Below are positions 13,501-21,800 of a stretch of DNA of 64,000 bases, piece after piece. Source of the DNA: Flavobacterium branchiicola (lineage in GTDB: Bacteria > Bacteroidota > Bacteroidia > Flavobacteriales > Flavobacteriaceae); contig NZ_JAGYWA010000009.1 in the NCBI RefSeq assembly GCF_018383905.1, positions 62,001 to 126,000 of the forward strand, written 5' to 3'. The notes under the pieces are model-generated. The model was not told where the DNA came from and searched no databases. It saw only the letters and a list, made by a program, of their open reading frames with translations. Position 1 is the first letter of the stretch. Every line of letters begins with the position of its first letter. Both the position numbers and the translations under genes were made by a program.

Positions 13501-14410
13501 TAGCATTCCTATAGGTAAACCAATTGCAAATACACAGGTTTATGTTTTAAACGAATCATTATCCCCATGTCCGGTTGGAGTTTCAGGAGAACTATTTGTT
13601 TCAGGATACGGTTTGGCACGCGGATATCTGTACAATCAGATGATGACAGATCAGAAGTTTTTACCAAATCCGTTCAGGGCAGGAGAATTGATGTACAGAA
13701 CGGGAGATTTAGTTCGAAAATTGCCAAATGGTGACATCGATTATTTAGGAAGAATCGACGATCAGGTAAAAATTCGAGGCTATAGAATTGAATTAGGAGA
13801 AATTGAAAGTTTGTTGTCGGGTTATTCAGAAGATATCGTACAAGGTGCCGTAGAAGCAGTACTAATAGAAGGCGAGAAAACACTGGTGGCCTATTATGTT
13901 GCTCAAAATAATATCGATAAATCAGATCTTAAAGATTATTTATCAAAAAGATTACCAGACTACATGGTACCAAGTTTTTATGTAGCATTAGATAAAATCC
14001 TCTTAACTCCAAATGGCAAAACAGATCGTAAAGCCTTACCAAGCGTTACGAGCCAGGATATTATACATAAAAAATATGTTGCTCCGAGAAATGAACTCGA
14101 AGAACAGCTTATAAAAATAATTGCGTCACTCATCAACATTGATGAAAGTGAAGTTGGAATTAATGATAATTTCTTTGACTTAGGAATTAACTCTTTAAAG
14201 CTTGTCAGAATACAGGATATCATAAAATCTCAATTAGGATTTGAGATTAATATTTCGATGCTGTTTGAGTTTACCAACATAAAAAATTTAGCAGATAAAA
14301 TATACGGGTTAGAAAACAATACCCAGATCCAGCCGGAGATTCAACAAGAAAACATACTAGAGCAATTTGACGAATTTTTAGAAGAATTAATAGACAAAAA
14401 TTATGAATAG
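1559..14410 (+). CDS. Four-module NRPS: docking-(C-A-T)x4, predicted Gly, unassigned, Asn, Tyr
   Basis: This 4283-residue NRPS opens with a TubC-type N-terminal docking domain (about 1-55), followed by four C-A-T modules and no epimerase or thioesterase. Condensation motifs HHIISDG are seen near residues 207, 1251, 2316 and 3356. Carrier serines are S1072, S2127, S3170 and S4212; the last sits in GINSL instead of GGHSL, fitting hand-over to a PKS. Reading the GrsA-aligned pocket positions gives DILQLGMIWK (Gly type), DAKHDGDIVK (no known match), DLTKVGEVGK (Asn type) and DASTVAAICK (Tyr or another aromatic). The final Lys of each code is assumed from the A10 NGK-like motif. The second A domain is divergent throughout (A8 reads KLNGLRIE). 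The 3' end overlaps the next gene by eight bases, suggesting translational coupling, and the acidic helical tail is a candidate docking element for that PKS. Confidence 0.95.
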   Translation: MNIELLLAELRSKNVKLAIKDDKLICILPDAGIDDTLLGLLKEHKEELKRTIQEKTNFKKYQAIPKSVEMGSYPLSPSQKRLWMLSQFEGGSQAYNMSYAIKLIGELPVVTFEKSFKQLIEHHEVLRTVFKNDTETDEVRQFIIPVNEIEFKITQADFSAESDFDQKLGEYINYKINEEFNLEKAPLVRASLIKIADNEHIFLFGMHHIISDGLSMELLISEIVQRYDNLLQGKDNSTIAPLKFQYKDYAVWLNEEMQKEKYLNAEKYWLNKFKGELPILNLPAFKARPAIQTFNGDTLEHTFSEDFANKLKSFSEDNKATLFMTFMAGVKALLYRYSGQDDIIVGIPIAGREHPDLGNQIGLYINTLVIRTQFNDKNTFAELLQIEKDNLIAANEHQMFSFDELVRKLNVKRDLSRSALFDVLVNFQNQSQNSLNIQEEINGLKLEKYEYQKKSSQFDISFNFSEYNNQITLNIEYNTDIYGASWATKIVTHFEALLLQAIANKEKLVEQIDFLTDEEKNQVLVQYNNTKVVYPKDKTVVDLFSKQVLETPNNIALKDSFQSYTYSELDRLSGKIANYLRSLRGEEDKSPIAVLMNRSSGMVAVLLGILKSGRPYITLDPIFPEERLNYIINNSEVKIVISAEEYSHIGKEVETTIKSEDLFAKITDFKETIAAITVPQDTAYIIYTSGSTGNPKGVEIGHQSLVNFLTSIQQKPGIGVNDILFSVTTYSFDISILEFFVPIISGATLYVAEQEILVNPDSIIQKIEEIKPTVLQATPSFYQMLFNADWQGSKALKVLCGGDLLNEELAKKLVAACSEVWNMYGPTETTIWSSLKQIEFPKDASNIGKPINNTQFYLLDKYLKTSPLGSVGGIYIGGDGLAKGYYKNEILTKEKFIKSPFSESEFIYETGDLGKWNEKGEIQFLGRNDNQVKIRGYRIELGDIETALSQYSKDLKEVVVVARELNAEKALVVYYVSENNIEKTALRTYLQGKLPEYMVPNIYVALESLPLTPNGKIDRKSLPGIANEDITRKEYVAPTNETEQIVAEIWQRLLNLETIGSTDDFFELGGHSILLTRLLTEYQKIFRISVNLKALYVNTSLKDHAVLINESKKEKSVAVIEIEKLADQKHYDLSPSQVRYWLLYKIQEKSQEFNIYSTQQLPADLNIQAFEKAFNKLVERHEILRTVFTEDSGIPKQKVLSHIPVTIPAFTKDSEIRNEIFDHEFDLEAYPLFKVGILENEASHTLYFNIHHIISDGWSIDVISRDLMHIYNAVIAEENANLPELPIQYKDYAAWQNNQLQSSGVSSYETYWKEKLSGSLPYLQLPSDYASKIKTNSSTSSSYTVYLDAVQKKKIDKLSKESSISSFALFVATLKILLFRLTAEEDIIIGIPAANRNHYQLKDLVGCFINTLVLRDRINENDSFLVWLQQVNETLINALANQNYPFEKLLELIKVTSEDNRFPLCPVFINMLDFDLESTQTITDFNPIHKTLESSPKFDLECYVKTFSNGYVINCVYDHNLFKKETIEYWIEAYLSIIDQVVENEQDAVNTIRIFENYIPQAEDLKPANSFDYFESIEIEQSIAQRFEKQAQRFPDRIAVYANQVSLTYTQLNNSANYLATQIQEKTNPETRRIALLLNHNETCVIGMLGVLKAGYTYVPIDANSPLSRIQYIMEDSGCKHLVCNATTIDVAHQLVKDVPELAIIKIEDDYNLPEIANIEQVINSDTEAYILYTSGSTGLPKGVIQSQRNVLHFIRVYTNNIHIAIDDNLSVFSTYTFDASVKDIYGAILNGATVSIYDIVENGLETLPQWLLDQNISVIHMVPTIYRNFLKGLAKNEILPNIRLIDLGGESCHKTDFDLFQEHFAEGAFLVNDYGPTESTIVAQKFLNHKSQLTRNNVPLGKAVVDTEIFLLDENNNRKGVYQTGEIVFRSDYLSLGYLNREELTSKAFVSGFESQNKRIYKSGDVGKMLPTGEIEFLQRKDSQVKLNGLRIELSEIEYQLEQIGSIKKAVVLVKEVQDISYITAYIKVNENQEINEVKVLLGAILPKYMIPSIYLVLEEFPLTRTGKIDRNALPNPVLSDLRKVVYVAPKNELENQLVTIWAETLNLNFEAVGTENSFFELGGHSLVVSQVINRIHKQLNKQITFREFFSNPTIQLLSAKLKEDNFVTIPNAPFQESYALSASQKRLWILSQFEGGSQAYNMSYAVKLKGDLDSVLFHKAFRALIDRHEVLRTLFKYDIKTEEVRQFILPVDEINPEFDTIQLKSGSALENEIEIDDYFQTRCNEAFNLEKAPLLRSGIIEIKDQEHILFLSIHHIISDGWSMELIVKEIVLIYNSLIQGEDINLPELKIQYKDYAAWLNSEVEKEKYKVSEQYWLEQFSGTIPVLELPAFRNRPLVKTYNGDYASHSFSSDLLKKLHAFSSKHDVTLFMTLLTGINVLLSKYSGQDDIIIGTPVAGRDHADLENQIGIYLNTLALRTTINSDDDVLELLDFEKKMILSAYENQNYPFDEMVEKLELKRDTSRSALFDVMIVLQSQSKLSGFNNDNQGLTNIEVERYNLKREVSKFDLTFEFVEESNLLLRINYNTDLYDSSFIDRLIQHFEIIISKIIDAPKEKIKNIDYLPAAEKAKVLFDFNATKVDYSKEETIVTLFEDQVKKTPDDIALVFDEVRLTYAQFNAKANQFASYLKRKYNVQAHDKVGIKQDRSETLVLSILAVLKSGGAYVPIDSAYPQERIDFIEKDSNCKVIIDAAEWNNFVLESENYAVGNLDQKAAPENSAYVIYTSGSTGNPKGVDIAHASLANYLLWGRDYYSANGSRSLDFGLFTSLSFDLTVTSLFLPIISGGTLTVFETTGDISKLLTAYLSSDITSIKLTPAHISILESLDLSATAVELAVVGGEALLENQVKILKNLNPNIRIINEYGPTEATVGCIVYDIKDAQETVLIGKPIANTQIYILDESHNPSAIGVTGELYIAGNGLARGYINRPELMAEKFITNPFNKEVLMYKTGDLGRWLPNGNIDYTGRIDDQVKIRGYRIELGELENRLSKIAGISHSVVAVKDDKKEKYLVAYYVAETILDKILIQKELSEVLPDYMLPGYYIQLQAIPLTTNGKVDKKALPDTTTGDLIRKEYIAARNSTEQQVTEIWQDVLKINKIGIKDNFFELGGHSLTLIKVVNQLNRQLSKNISITEFFQTPTIEGIARKLEGFTYQAIENVPDSDHYPLTASQLRFWILSQFAQASLAYNIPATVLFKGDLDIQKLEQSFQVLIARHEILRTFFRSNDKGDVHQYIVPAASLEFSITREDFSSLSDSEQAVKAYLHHKNSEAFDLEKAPLLRSAIIKTNKKEHVFYLSMHHIISDGWSMELMIKEIVVIYNSLVQDKNIELPELKIQYKDYAAWLNNGVQKEKYKVSEQYWLQQLSGTIPVLELPVFKNRPLIKTYNGNDITYTFPKDVFKKLKVFSNKYDATLFMTLVTSINALLSRYSGQDDIIIGTPVAGRDHVDLENQIGLYLNTLVLRTSIHKDSSVLELLEFEKKMILAAYENQNYPFDELVEKLQLKRDTSRSALFDVMVVLQNQSSAANSKSDDLELANLEVENYTLKRDISKFDLTFEFREEESLSLRINYNTDIYDQGFIERLIQHLEIIVATMIDSPEEKIQHINYLTAGEKNQIELDYNAAIVENPKGKSIVDLFEEQVKNTPDETALVFDEVKLTYKQLNEEANQFGAYLTDKFNAQPEDLFGIKLDRSEKLIIILLGVLKSGAAYLPLDSGYPQERLDYIEKDSNCKAVITEKEWKEFYSESKNYPLDNLQRNASLNHTAYVIYTSGSTGNPKGVVIEHAGIVNTILSQIDIFGIKECKNSLQFASFSFDASVSEIFITLLSGNTLFVLNEETRKDVKLLEKYIVENKIEIATIPPALFKLIEVNKLKDLKVLVTAGEAAVYEKVVEYLNHGTFFNAYGPTETSICATIFKIEKGTKLSFTSIPIGKPIANTQVYVLNESLSPCPVGVSGELFVSGYGLARGYLYNQMMTDQKFLPNPFRAGELMYRTGDLVRKLPNGDIDYLGRIDDQVKIRGYRIELGEIESLLSGYSEDIVQGAVEAVLIEGEKTLVAYYVAQNNIDKSDLKDYLSKRLPDYMVPSFYVALDKILLTPNGKTDRKALPSVTSQDIIHKKYVAPRNELEEQLIKIIASLINIDESEVGINDNFFDLGINSLKLVRIQDIIKSQLGFEINISMLFEFTNIKNLADKIYGLENNTQIQPEIQQENILEQFDEFLEELIDKNYE

Positions 14411-17400
14411 AGAATCATTAAAAAGAGACATCGCAATTGTAGGTATCTCATGTAAATTTCCAAAATCAAATGACTCAAAAGAATTTTGGGAAAATTTAAT
14501 TGAAGCAAACGAGATGGTTCAATTTTATACTGATGAGGAAATAAAAGAGCTCGGAATTGATAAGAAAATTGTAGAAGATGCCAATTTTATTAAAAGAAAA
14601 TCGGCAATAGAAAACTCTAATAGCTTTGACTATCCATTTTTTGGCTATACAAAGGATGAAGCAAATTTAATGGATCCTCAAATCAGAATCCTGCACGAAC
14701 AAGTATGGCTTGCAATAGAAGACGCGGGATATGATGTCTTTAATTACAACGATAAGATAGGAATGTATCTTACTGCCGAAGATAATTTTAACTGGATTGC
14801 TCATAGTTTAATAACCGAGAATAAAAATATCGATCCTTATTTTTTGTCTCTAATCAGCAATAAAAATTTCATTAGCAGTCTGATTTCTTATAAATTAAAT
14901 TTAAGAGGCCCAAGTATGGCTGTAGATACAGCTTGTTCCAGCTCGCTTGTTACGACACATTTGGCATGCAGAAGTTTATTATTAAGAGAATGTTCCATGG
15001 CTATTGCAGGCGGTGTGAACTTAAAAACCAATAACATACCCGGATATTATTTTAGAGAAGGAATGATAAACTCAAAAGATGGCTATTGCAAACCATTTGA
15101 CAGTGATTCATCTGGAACTACAAGAGCTGAAGGTGCCGGGGTTGTAGTACTAAAAAGACTGGAAGATGCTATAAATGACAGAGATAATATCTATGCAGTT
15201 ATTCGTGCATCGGCAGTAAATAATGACGGAAATTTAAAAGTAGGATATACTGCCCCAAGTATAAAAGGTCAGGTAGAATGTATTACTTCTGCACATAAAA
15301 TGGCAAAAACACCTTACAACACAATCTCTTATGTAGAGTGCCATGGTACAGGAACAAAACTAGGTGACCCGGTTGAGATCGATGCTTTAAATCAGGCTTT
15401 TAACAATGACAAATCGCATAAGTGTTCAGTTGGTTCACTTAAAGCCAATATTGGACATCTTGGTAATTCTGCCGGAATAGGGGGATTGATAAAAACAACT
15501 TTATCATTAAAACATAAAGCAATACCTCCATTAAAATATTTCACCAATCCAAACCCTGAAATCAATTTTAGCGGAGGACCATTTTATGCCAGTTCAAAAA
15601 AAGAAAAATGGGAATCAACAGATCCAGCTGTGCCTTTAAGAGCCGGATTAAGCAGTTTTGGAATTGGGGGTACAAATGCCCATATGATTATCGAGGAATA
15701 TCAGGACGAAACAGATTCAACTAATTCAAGACCTTTTCAGTTAATTACTTATTCGGCTAAAAACGAAAAAGCGGTAAACCGATACAGAACCAAAATTGAA
15801 AGTTTCCTTAAAGATGAAAAATCACAATTAAGTGACTTTTCATATACCATGAACACAGGTCGATCTGAGTTTGGATATAGAAATTATATCGTAGAAAAAG
15901 ACAGTGAAGAAGAAGTGCGTACTCAGGGAATTCACGTAACAAACGTTAGTGAGAAACAGCAGTTAGTTTTTATGTTTCCCGGGCAGGGCAGTCAATATTT
16001 CAGAATGGGGAAAGGGCTGTATAAACATGAAGCTGAATTTAAGTCCACAATGGATCTTGGATTTAAAATACTTTTTGATCTTACAGGAAAACAATACGCA
16101 GAAATTATAGGTTATAAAACCTGTTCAGATGTAGATCCTAACCTGATACATGAAACGATTAATACACAGCCCGTTTTATTTTTAATAGAATATGCTTTGG
16201 CTTCAATGCTAATCAAATGGGGTGTTAAGCCGGAAAACATGATTGGTCATAGTTTAGGCGAATACGTTGCAGCATGTATTGCAGGAGTATTTTCTCTTGA
16301 AGATGCTTTGTATTTAATTGTAAACAGAGCACAATTAATGTACAGCATCGAAAAAGGAAGCATGATTGCTATTGATTCACCAATAGAAAACATCAAAGAT
16401 TTATTAAATGATACCCTTTCGATTGCAGCAATCAATTCAAAAACAACTTGTGTTATTTCAGGAACCATTGAAGATGTTGCGTTATTTGGCGAGCTTTTAA
16501 CCGAAAAAGAAATATCATTTTCTAAGTTAAAAACGTCACATGCATTTCATTCTGCTATGATGGATTCAATGCTAGAAGAGTATAAGGAGAAGTTCAGTAA
16601 CGTTAAATTATCAAATCCTGCATTACCTTTTGTTTCAAACTTAACCGGTAAACAAATTAAGAATGATGAAGCGACTTCGCCTGTATATTGGGTCAATCAT
16701 TTAAGACAAACTGTAAATTTTAATGATGGAATTGATTTAATTCTTCAAAAAGGAAATAGTATTCTGGTTGAAGTTGGTCCGGGAACTACACTTTTGTCTT
16801 TGAGTAAACAAAATAGTAATTATTCTAAGAAAAATACTGCTATTGAAACACTTAGACGTTTTAACGAGGAAGCAGATGATAATTTAAAATTTACCAATGC
16901 TATTGGAAATCTTTGGAGTCAGGGAATAAAAATAAACTGGGCAGAATATTATGCTCACGAAAAAAGAAAAAAAATCTCTGTACCAACCTATAGCTTTGAT
17001 ACTTACAAACTTGATTTTAAAGTGGACCCTTTTAGCAAAATGGGACATAATACAACTTCGTCTTTTGAGGAATGGTTTTATGTACCAAACTGGAAAAAGT
17101 CAATTTTGAAAAAAGAGAACCAAAATGCCGTGCAAAATAATACATTCCTTATTTTTTCTGATGAAAATATACTGGTTACGAACTTAATAAAGGCATTGCG
17201 TAACGACGGATATAAAGTACTGGAAATTAAAAAAGGTTCTTCTTTTGAAATTATAAATGAAAACGAATTAAAAATTAATCCTTTTAATGAAGAAGATTAC
17301 AAATCGATATTCAAAAATCTGGAACAAAATAATTTACAAGTAAACCAGATTGTTTTCAACTGGGATTTTAATGAAATAAGTCAGGAAAATTTATTATCTG

Positions 17401-18830
17401 TATTCTCTATCATTAATAATCTGGCCAAAAGAGTACAGGATTATTTACCGGAAACCAAAAAGAAAATAACTGTATTAAATAGTTTAAACCATCAAATCAT
17501 TGGCGATGAAATCATCAATGTAACGATGGCAGCTTCTATGAAACAATTACATGTTTTTTCTCAGGAGAATGCAAATATATTTAGCAATAGTATAGATGTT
17601 GACCAAGCTAACGGTGATACGCAACTTGTTTCTAAAATTACAGAAGAACTTTTATACAACTATTCAGATACTACGGTAGCCTACAGAGGTAAAAACAGAT
17701 GGTTGGAATTTTATGAAAGAATCAGCTATAATCCTGAAAACAAACAGCTAAAAGAAAATAAAACCTTTTTAATAACCGGAGGTTTAGGTTCAGTAGGTAA
17801 AACTATTGCAACTCATTTAGCCGATAATTACAATGCGACAGTTATTCTTATTGGCCGCAAAAATGTTCCATCAGAATCTTTATGGGAAAACATTCTGGCA
17901 GATTCAAATGCAGATTCGAATACCATTGGACTAATCAGGACATTACAGGACTTAAAACAAAATAACAGGCAAATTCATTACTATCAATCTGATATTTCAA
18001 GTCTGAGCCAGCTGAATCACGTTGTACAAAAGATCGAAACAGATTATGGAGATATTTCGGGAGTATTTCATACAGCAGGAAATATAGACCCATCTACTTT
18101 TAAACCTGTCGAAAAGCTGAGCGAAGAAATTGCCCTAAATCAGTTTTTGCCAAAGGTACAAGGTACAATCAATATACAGAACGTATTCAAAACCAGAAAC
18201 CTGGATTTTGTATGGATCACGTCAAGTTTAGCTTCCATCTTAGGAGGACTTACATACGGAGCGTACGCAGTATCAAATGCATTTATTGATGCTTTTGTTA
18301 AGAGCCAGATAAGCGAGCAAAACAACTGGTATAGTGTCAATTTAGATGGTATAGGCGAGAATCGTATCAATCACAAGAATTTGATCGAAATAGTCGAAAA
18401 AACATTGCGTACAGAATCCTATCCTCAGGTTGTAGTATCATTAAAAGATCCTAATTTATTTGAGTTAACTAAAGAAACGATTACCGAAGTTTCAGAAGCA
18501 ACAGAAGATTCTTTCCTGGAACGTAATGAACTTGGAGTAGAATATCTGGCTCCGTCTAATGAAATCGAGTCGCAGTTATGTGCATTATTTCAGTCATTTT
18601 TAGGTTACAAGGAAATAGGTGTACTGGATAACTTTTTTGATTTGGGAGCAGATTCGCTAAAAGCGATGACCTTAATGAAACGTATGAATAAAGTGTTTGC
18701 CATTGAGTTGAATATCCTGGACATATTCACGAATCCTACAGTTAAAAAACTAGCTGAAAAAATAGAGCTAGACATCATGATGACTACCATGCAGGAAAAA
18801 GCCAAAGGACAAAATTCTATTATTATATAA
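14403..18830 (+). CDS. Type I PKS module: KS-AT-KR-ACP
   Basis: A single cis-AT polyketide module of 1475 residues. KS spans about 8-430, with Cys178 in DTACSSS, His314 in CHGTG and His352 in NIGHLG, so the catalytic triad is complete. AT spans about 520-830, with FPGQGSQ, Ser617 in GHSLGEY and HAFH, which indicates malonyl-CoA. KR spans about 1115-1330, with NADPH motif TGGLGSVG and the YxxxN pair Tyr1288/Asn1292; the LDD position reads NID and the A-type Trp position is Leu, so stereochemistry is uncertain. ACP Ser1418 lies in GADSL. There is no DH or ER, so the unit stays at the beta-hydroxy level. It follows a predicted Tyr module and should make a gamma-amino-beta-hydroxy (statine-like) unit. 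The C-terminal tail NSIII probably docks to the TubC-type domain of the next NRPS. Confidence 0.95.
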   Translation: MNRESLKRDIAIVGISCKFPKSNDSKEFWENLIEANEMVQFYTDEEIKELGIDKKIVEDANFIKRKSAIENSNSFDYPFFGYTKDEANLMDPQIRILHEQVWLAIEDAGYDVFNYNDKIGMYLTAEDNFNWIAHSLITENKNIDPYFLSLISNKNFISSLISYKLNLRGPSMAVDTACSSSLVTTHLACRSLLLRECSMAIAGGVNLKTNNIPGYYFREGMINSKDGYCKPFDSDSSGTTRAEGAGVVVLKRLEDAINDRDNIYAVIRASAVNNDGNLKVGYTAPSIKGQVECITSAHKMAKTPYNTISYVECHGTGTKLGDPVEIDALNQAFNNDKSHKCSVGSLKANIGHLGNSAGIGGLIKTTLSLKHKAIPPLKYFTNPNPEINFSGGPFYASSKKEKWESTDPAVPLRAGLSSFGIGGTNAHMIIEEYQDETDSTNSRPFQLITYSAKNEKAVNRYRTKIESFLKDEKSQLSDFSYTMNTGRSEFGYRNYIVEKDSEEEVRTQGIHVTNVSEKQQLVFMFPGQGSQYFRMGKGLYKHEAEFKSTMDLGFKILFDLTGKQYAEIIGYKTCSDVDPNLIHETINTQPVLFLIEYALASMLIKWGVKPENMIGHSLGEYVAACIAGVFSLEDALYLIVNRAQLMYSIEKGSMIAIDSPIENIKDLLNDTLSIAAINSKTTCVISGTIEDVALFGELLTEKEISFSKLKTSHAFHSAMMDSMLEEYKEKFSNVKLSNPALPFVSNLTGKQIKNDEATSPVYWVNHLRQTVNFNDGIDLILQKGNSILVEVGPGTTLLSLSKQNSNYSKKNTAIETLRRFNEEADDNLKFTNAIGNLWSQGIKINWAEYYAHEKRKKISVPTYSFDTYKLDFKVDPFSKMGHNTTSSFEEWFYVPNWKKSILKKENQNAVQNNTFLIFSDENILVTNLIKALRNDGYKVLEIKKGSSFEIINENELKINPFNEEDYKSIFKNLEQNNLQVNQIVFNWDFNEISQENLLSVFSIINNLAKRVQDYLPETKKKITVLNSLNHQIIGDEIINVTMAASMKQLHVFSQENANIFSNSIDVDQANGDTQLVSKITEELLYNYSDTTVAYRGKNRWLEFYERISYNPENKQLKENKTFLITGGLGSVGKTIATHLADNYNATVILIGRKNVPSESLWENILADSNADSNTIGLIRTLQDLKQNNRQIHYYQSDISSLSQLNHVVQKIETDYGDISGVFHTAGNIDPSTFKPVEKLSEEIALNQFLPKVQGTINIQNVFKTRNLDFVWITSSLASILGGLTYGAYAVSNAFIDAFVKSQISEQNNWYSVNLDGIGENRINHKNLIEIVEKTLRTESYPQVVVSLKDPNLFELTKETITEVSEATEDSFLERNELGVEYLAPSNEIESQLCALFQSFLGYKEIGVLDNFFDLGADSLKAMTLMKRMNKVFAIELNILDIFTNPTVKKLAEKIELDIMMTTMQEKAKGQNSIII

Positions 18831-18883
18831 ATGTTGAAAAACCAAAAGTTAATTTTTTTTAAGAATATTTAAAATTTAGATCA

Positions 18884-21800
18884 ATGTTAAACTTAATAAA
18901 AGAATTAGAAGATAATGATGTCATAATTTCATTGAATGGTGATAATCTTGAGATTAATTTTGATGGAGAATTAGACAGTGAAATCATTGGAAAGATTAAA
19001 AAAAATAAGGAAGAATTAATTCGTTTTCTTGCCAGACATTCAAATGCCGATTCCGGAATTACCAAAGCAGTTATACAAGAAAGTTACCCAGTTTCGCATG
19101 CGCAAAAAAGAATCTGGCTAATGAGCCAGGTTGAAGAAAACTCTAAAGCACAGCATATTCATTCCAGAGTTTATCTGGATGGAGAATATGATATCGCCAT
19201 TTTTGAAAAAGCCCTGAGAAAAGTAATCGCACGTCACGAAATTCTTCGAACTGTTTTTCGATTAAACGAAGATGGAGAGGTAAGACAATGGATTTTGAAT
19301 GAAGAAGATTCAAATTTCCCTATTACTTATTTGGATTTCAGTACCGAAGAAGATTCCAAAAGGAAAGCGAATACCTACATGCTGGACGATAATAAAAAGT
19401 TATTTGATTTAGAAAACGGGCCTTTATTCAGAGTAGCTTTTTTACAATTAACGGCAAATACTTTTGTTTTTTATTACAATATGCACCACATCATTACCGA
19501 TGGATGGTCGCTGGAAGTATTAGAGAAAGATATTTTTGCTTTTTATAAAGCTATAAAATACGGAGAAAAAGAGCCTGAAAATATCAAAATTCAGTATAAG
19601 GATTATGTTTCCTGGCAATTGGCAGCAATTGAAAAAGGAGTTTATAAAAAACATGAAGATTTTTGGCTTGATAAACTTTCAGGAGATTTAACAAGACTGA
19701 ATTTACCAGGTTCTAAAACAAGGCCAAAGATTAAAACGTTTAATGGTCACATGTATTTTTCGTATCTGTCTCCTCAGTTAACAGCTAAGTTGAGAGCTTT
19801 ATGTAATGAAAACGGAGGAACTTTGTTTGTTGGATTAATGTCTGTTTTAAAAGTTCTTTTTCATAAATACGCTCAGGAAAAAGATATTACACTTGGAACT
19901 GCAGTTGCGGGAAGAGAAGATTCGGATTTAGAAGATCAAATTGGTTTTTATGTAAATACAGTACCGTTAAGAAGTACCGTTGAAGAGGAAGATTCATTTT
20001 TGACATTTTTTGAAAATGAAAAGAAATCCATTTTAGAAGCCTTCTCACATCAAAAATATCCTTTTGATATGACAGTTTCTAAGCTTAATCTGGCACACGA
20101 CATTAGCCGAAATTACATTTTTGATGTCATGGTTAATCTTTATAATTTCTCTGAAGTAAACAAAGGAATTGTTATTGACGAAAAGAAAGCGGAAGAGATA
20201 CTGAATTTTGGATTTGTAAATTTAAATTTTGATTTAGAGCTTGTATTTCATGAAGTAGGTAATACGATATCACTAACTATATCCTACAATAATGATTTAT
20301 ATGATGAGACGTTTGTTACAAAATTCATTAATCATTTTAAAAACCTGATTGAAAGTGTAGTCGAAAATCCGACTCAGCAAACAAAAAGTATAGAGTACTT
20401 AACAGCCGAAGAAAAACAAGAAGTTTTATTTGATTTTAATGCAACTGAGGTTGATTATCCAAGTGAAAAAACTTTTGTTACGTTATTTGAAGATCAGGTC
20501 AAAAAAACACCAAATGGAATTGCATTAGTGTTTGATGAGATTAAATTGACTTATGCACAACTTGATGCAAAAGCCAATCAGTTTGCTTGTTATTTAAAAA
20601 CTAAATATAACGTAGAATCTCAGGATAAGGTTGGTATAAAACTAGACAGAAGCGAAACATTAGTAATATCCATATTAGCCGTTTTAAAATCTGGTGCAGC
20701 ATATGTACCAATAGATTCTGCATATCCGCAGGAAAGAATAGATTTTATTGAGAAAGACAGTAATTGTAAAGTAATTATTGATACTGTTGAGTGGAATGCT
20801 TTTTATTCAAAAGCAGACAAATATCCTATTATTAATGCAGGGCAAGTTGTTTCTGCAGATAGTTCGGCTTATGTAATTTATACTTCAGGTTCAACAGGAA
20901 ATCCGAAAGGGGTAGATATTGCACATTCCTCTTTAACAAATTACCTATTGTGGGCAAAAGATTATTATTCAGAAAACGGGGTCCGAAATCTTGATTTTGG
21001 TTTGTTTACCTCATTATCTTTTGATTTAACTGTAACCAGCTTGTTTTTACCATTAATAAGTGGAGGAACTCTGACAGTTTTTGAAACTACAGATGATGTT
21101 TCAAAACTACTAACAGATTATTTAAAAAGTGATATTAGCAGCATAAAACTAACGCCTGCGCACATCAGTATTTTAGAAAGTCTTGATTTATCTGCCACGG
21201 CGATAGAACTGGCTGTAGTAGGAGGGGAAGCATTACTTGAAAATCAGGTAAGAATCCTTCAAAAACTGAATCCAAATATTAGGATCATTAACGAATATGG
21301 ACCTACAGAAGCTACGGTTGGATGTATTGTTTATGATGTTAAAGACGCTCAGGAAACGGTACTTATTGGTAAACCAATTGCCAATACACAAATCTATATT
21401 CTGGATGAAGCATTAAATCCTGTTGGCATTGGTGTGACCGGAGAGTTATATATTTCCGGTAATGGATTAGCACGAAGTTATATTAATCGTAAGGATCTTA
21501 CCAAAGAAAAATTTATCTCAAATCCTTTTCGTGCGGCTTCTTTGATGTACAAAACTGGCGATTTAGGAAAATGGCTTGCTGATGGAAATATTGATTATAC
21601 GGGACGTATAGACGATCAGGTAAAAATTCGTGGATACAGAATAGAGTTAGGAGAACTGGAAAGCACGCTGTCAAACATTAGGGAAATTAGCCATTCTGTA
21701 GTTGCAGTAAAAGAAGACAAGGGCGAAAAATACCTGGTTGCTTACTATGTTGCTGATACAACTTTAGATAAAAACCACGTTAAGTCAGAATTAAGCAAAG

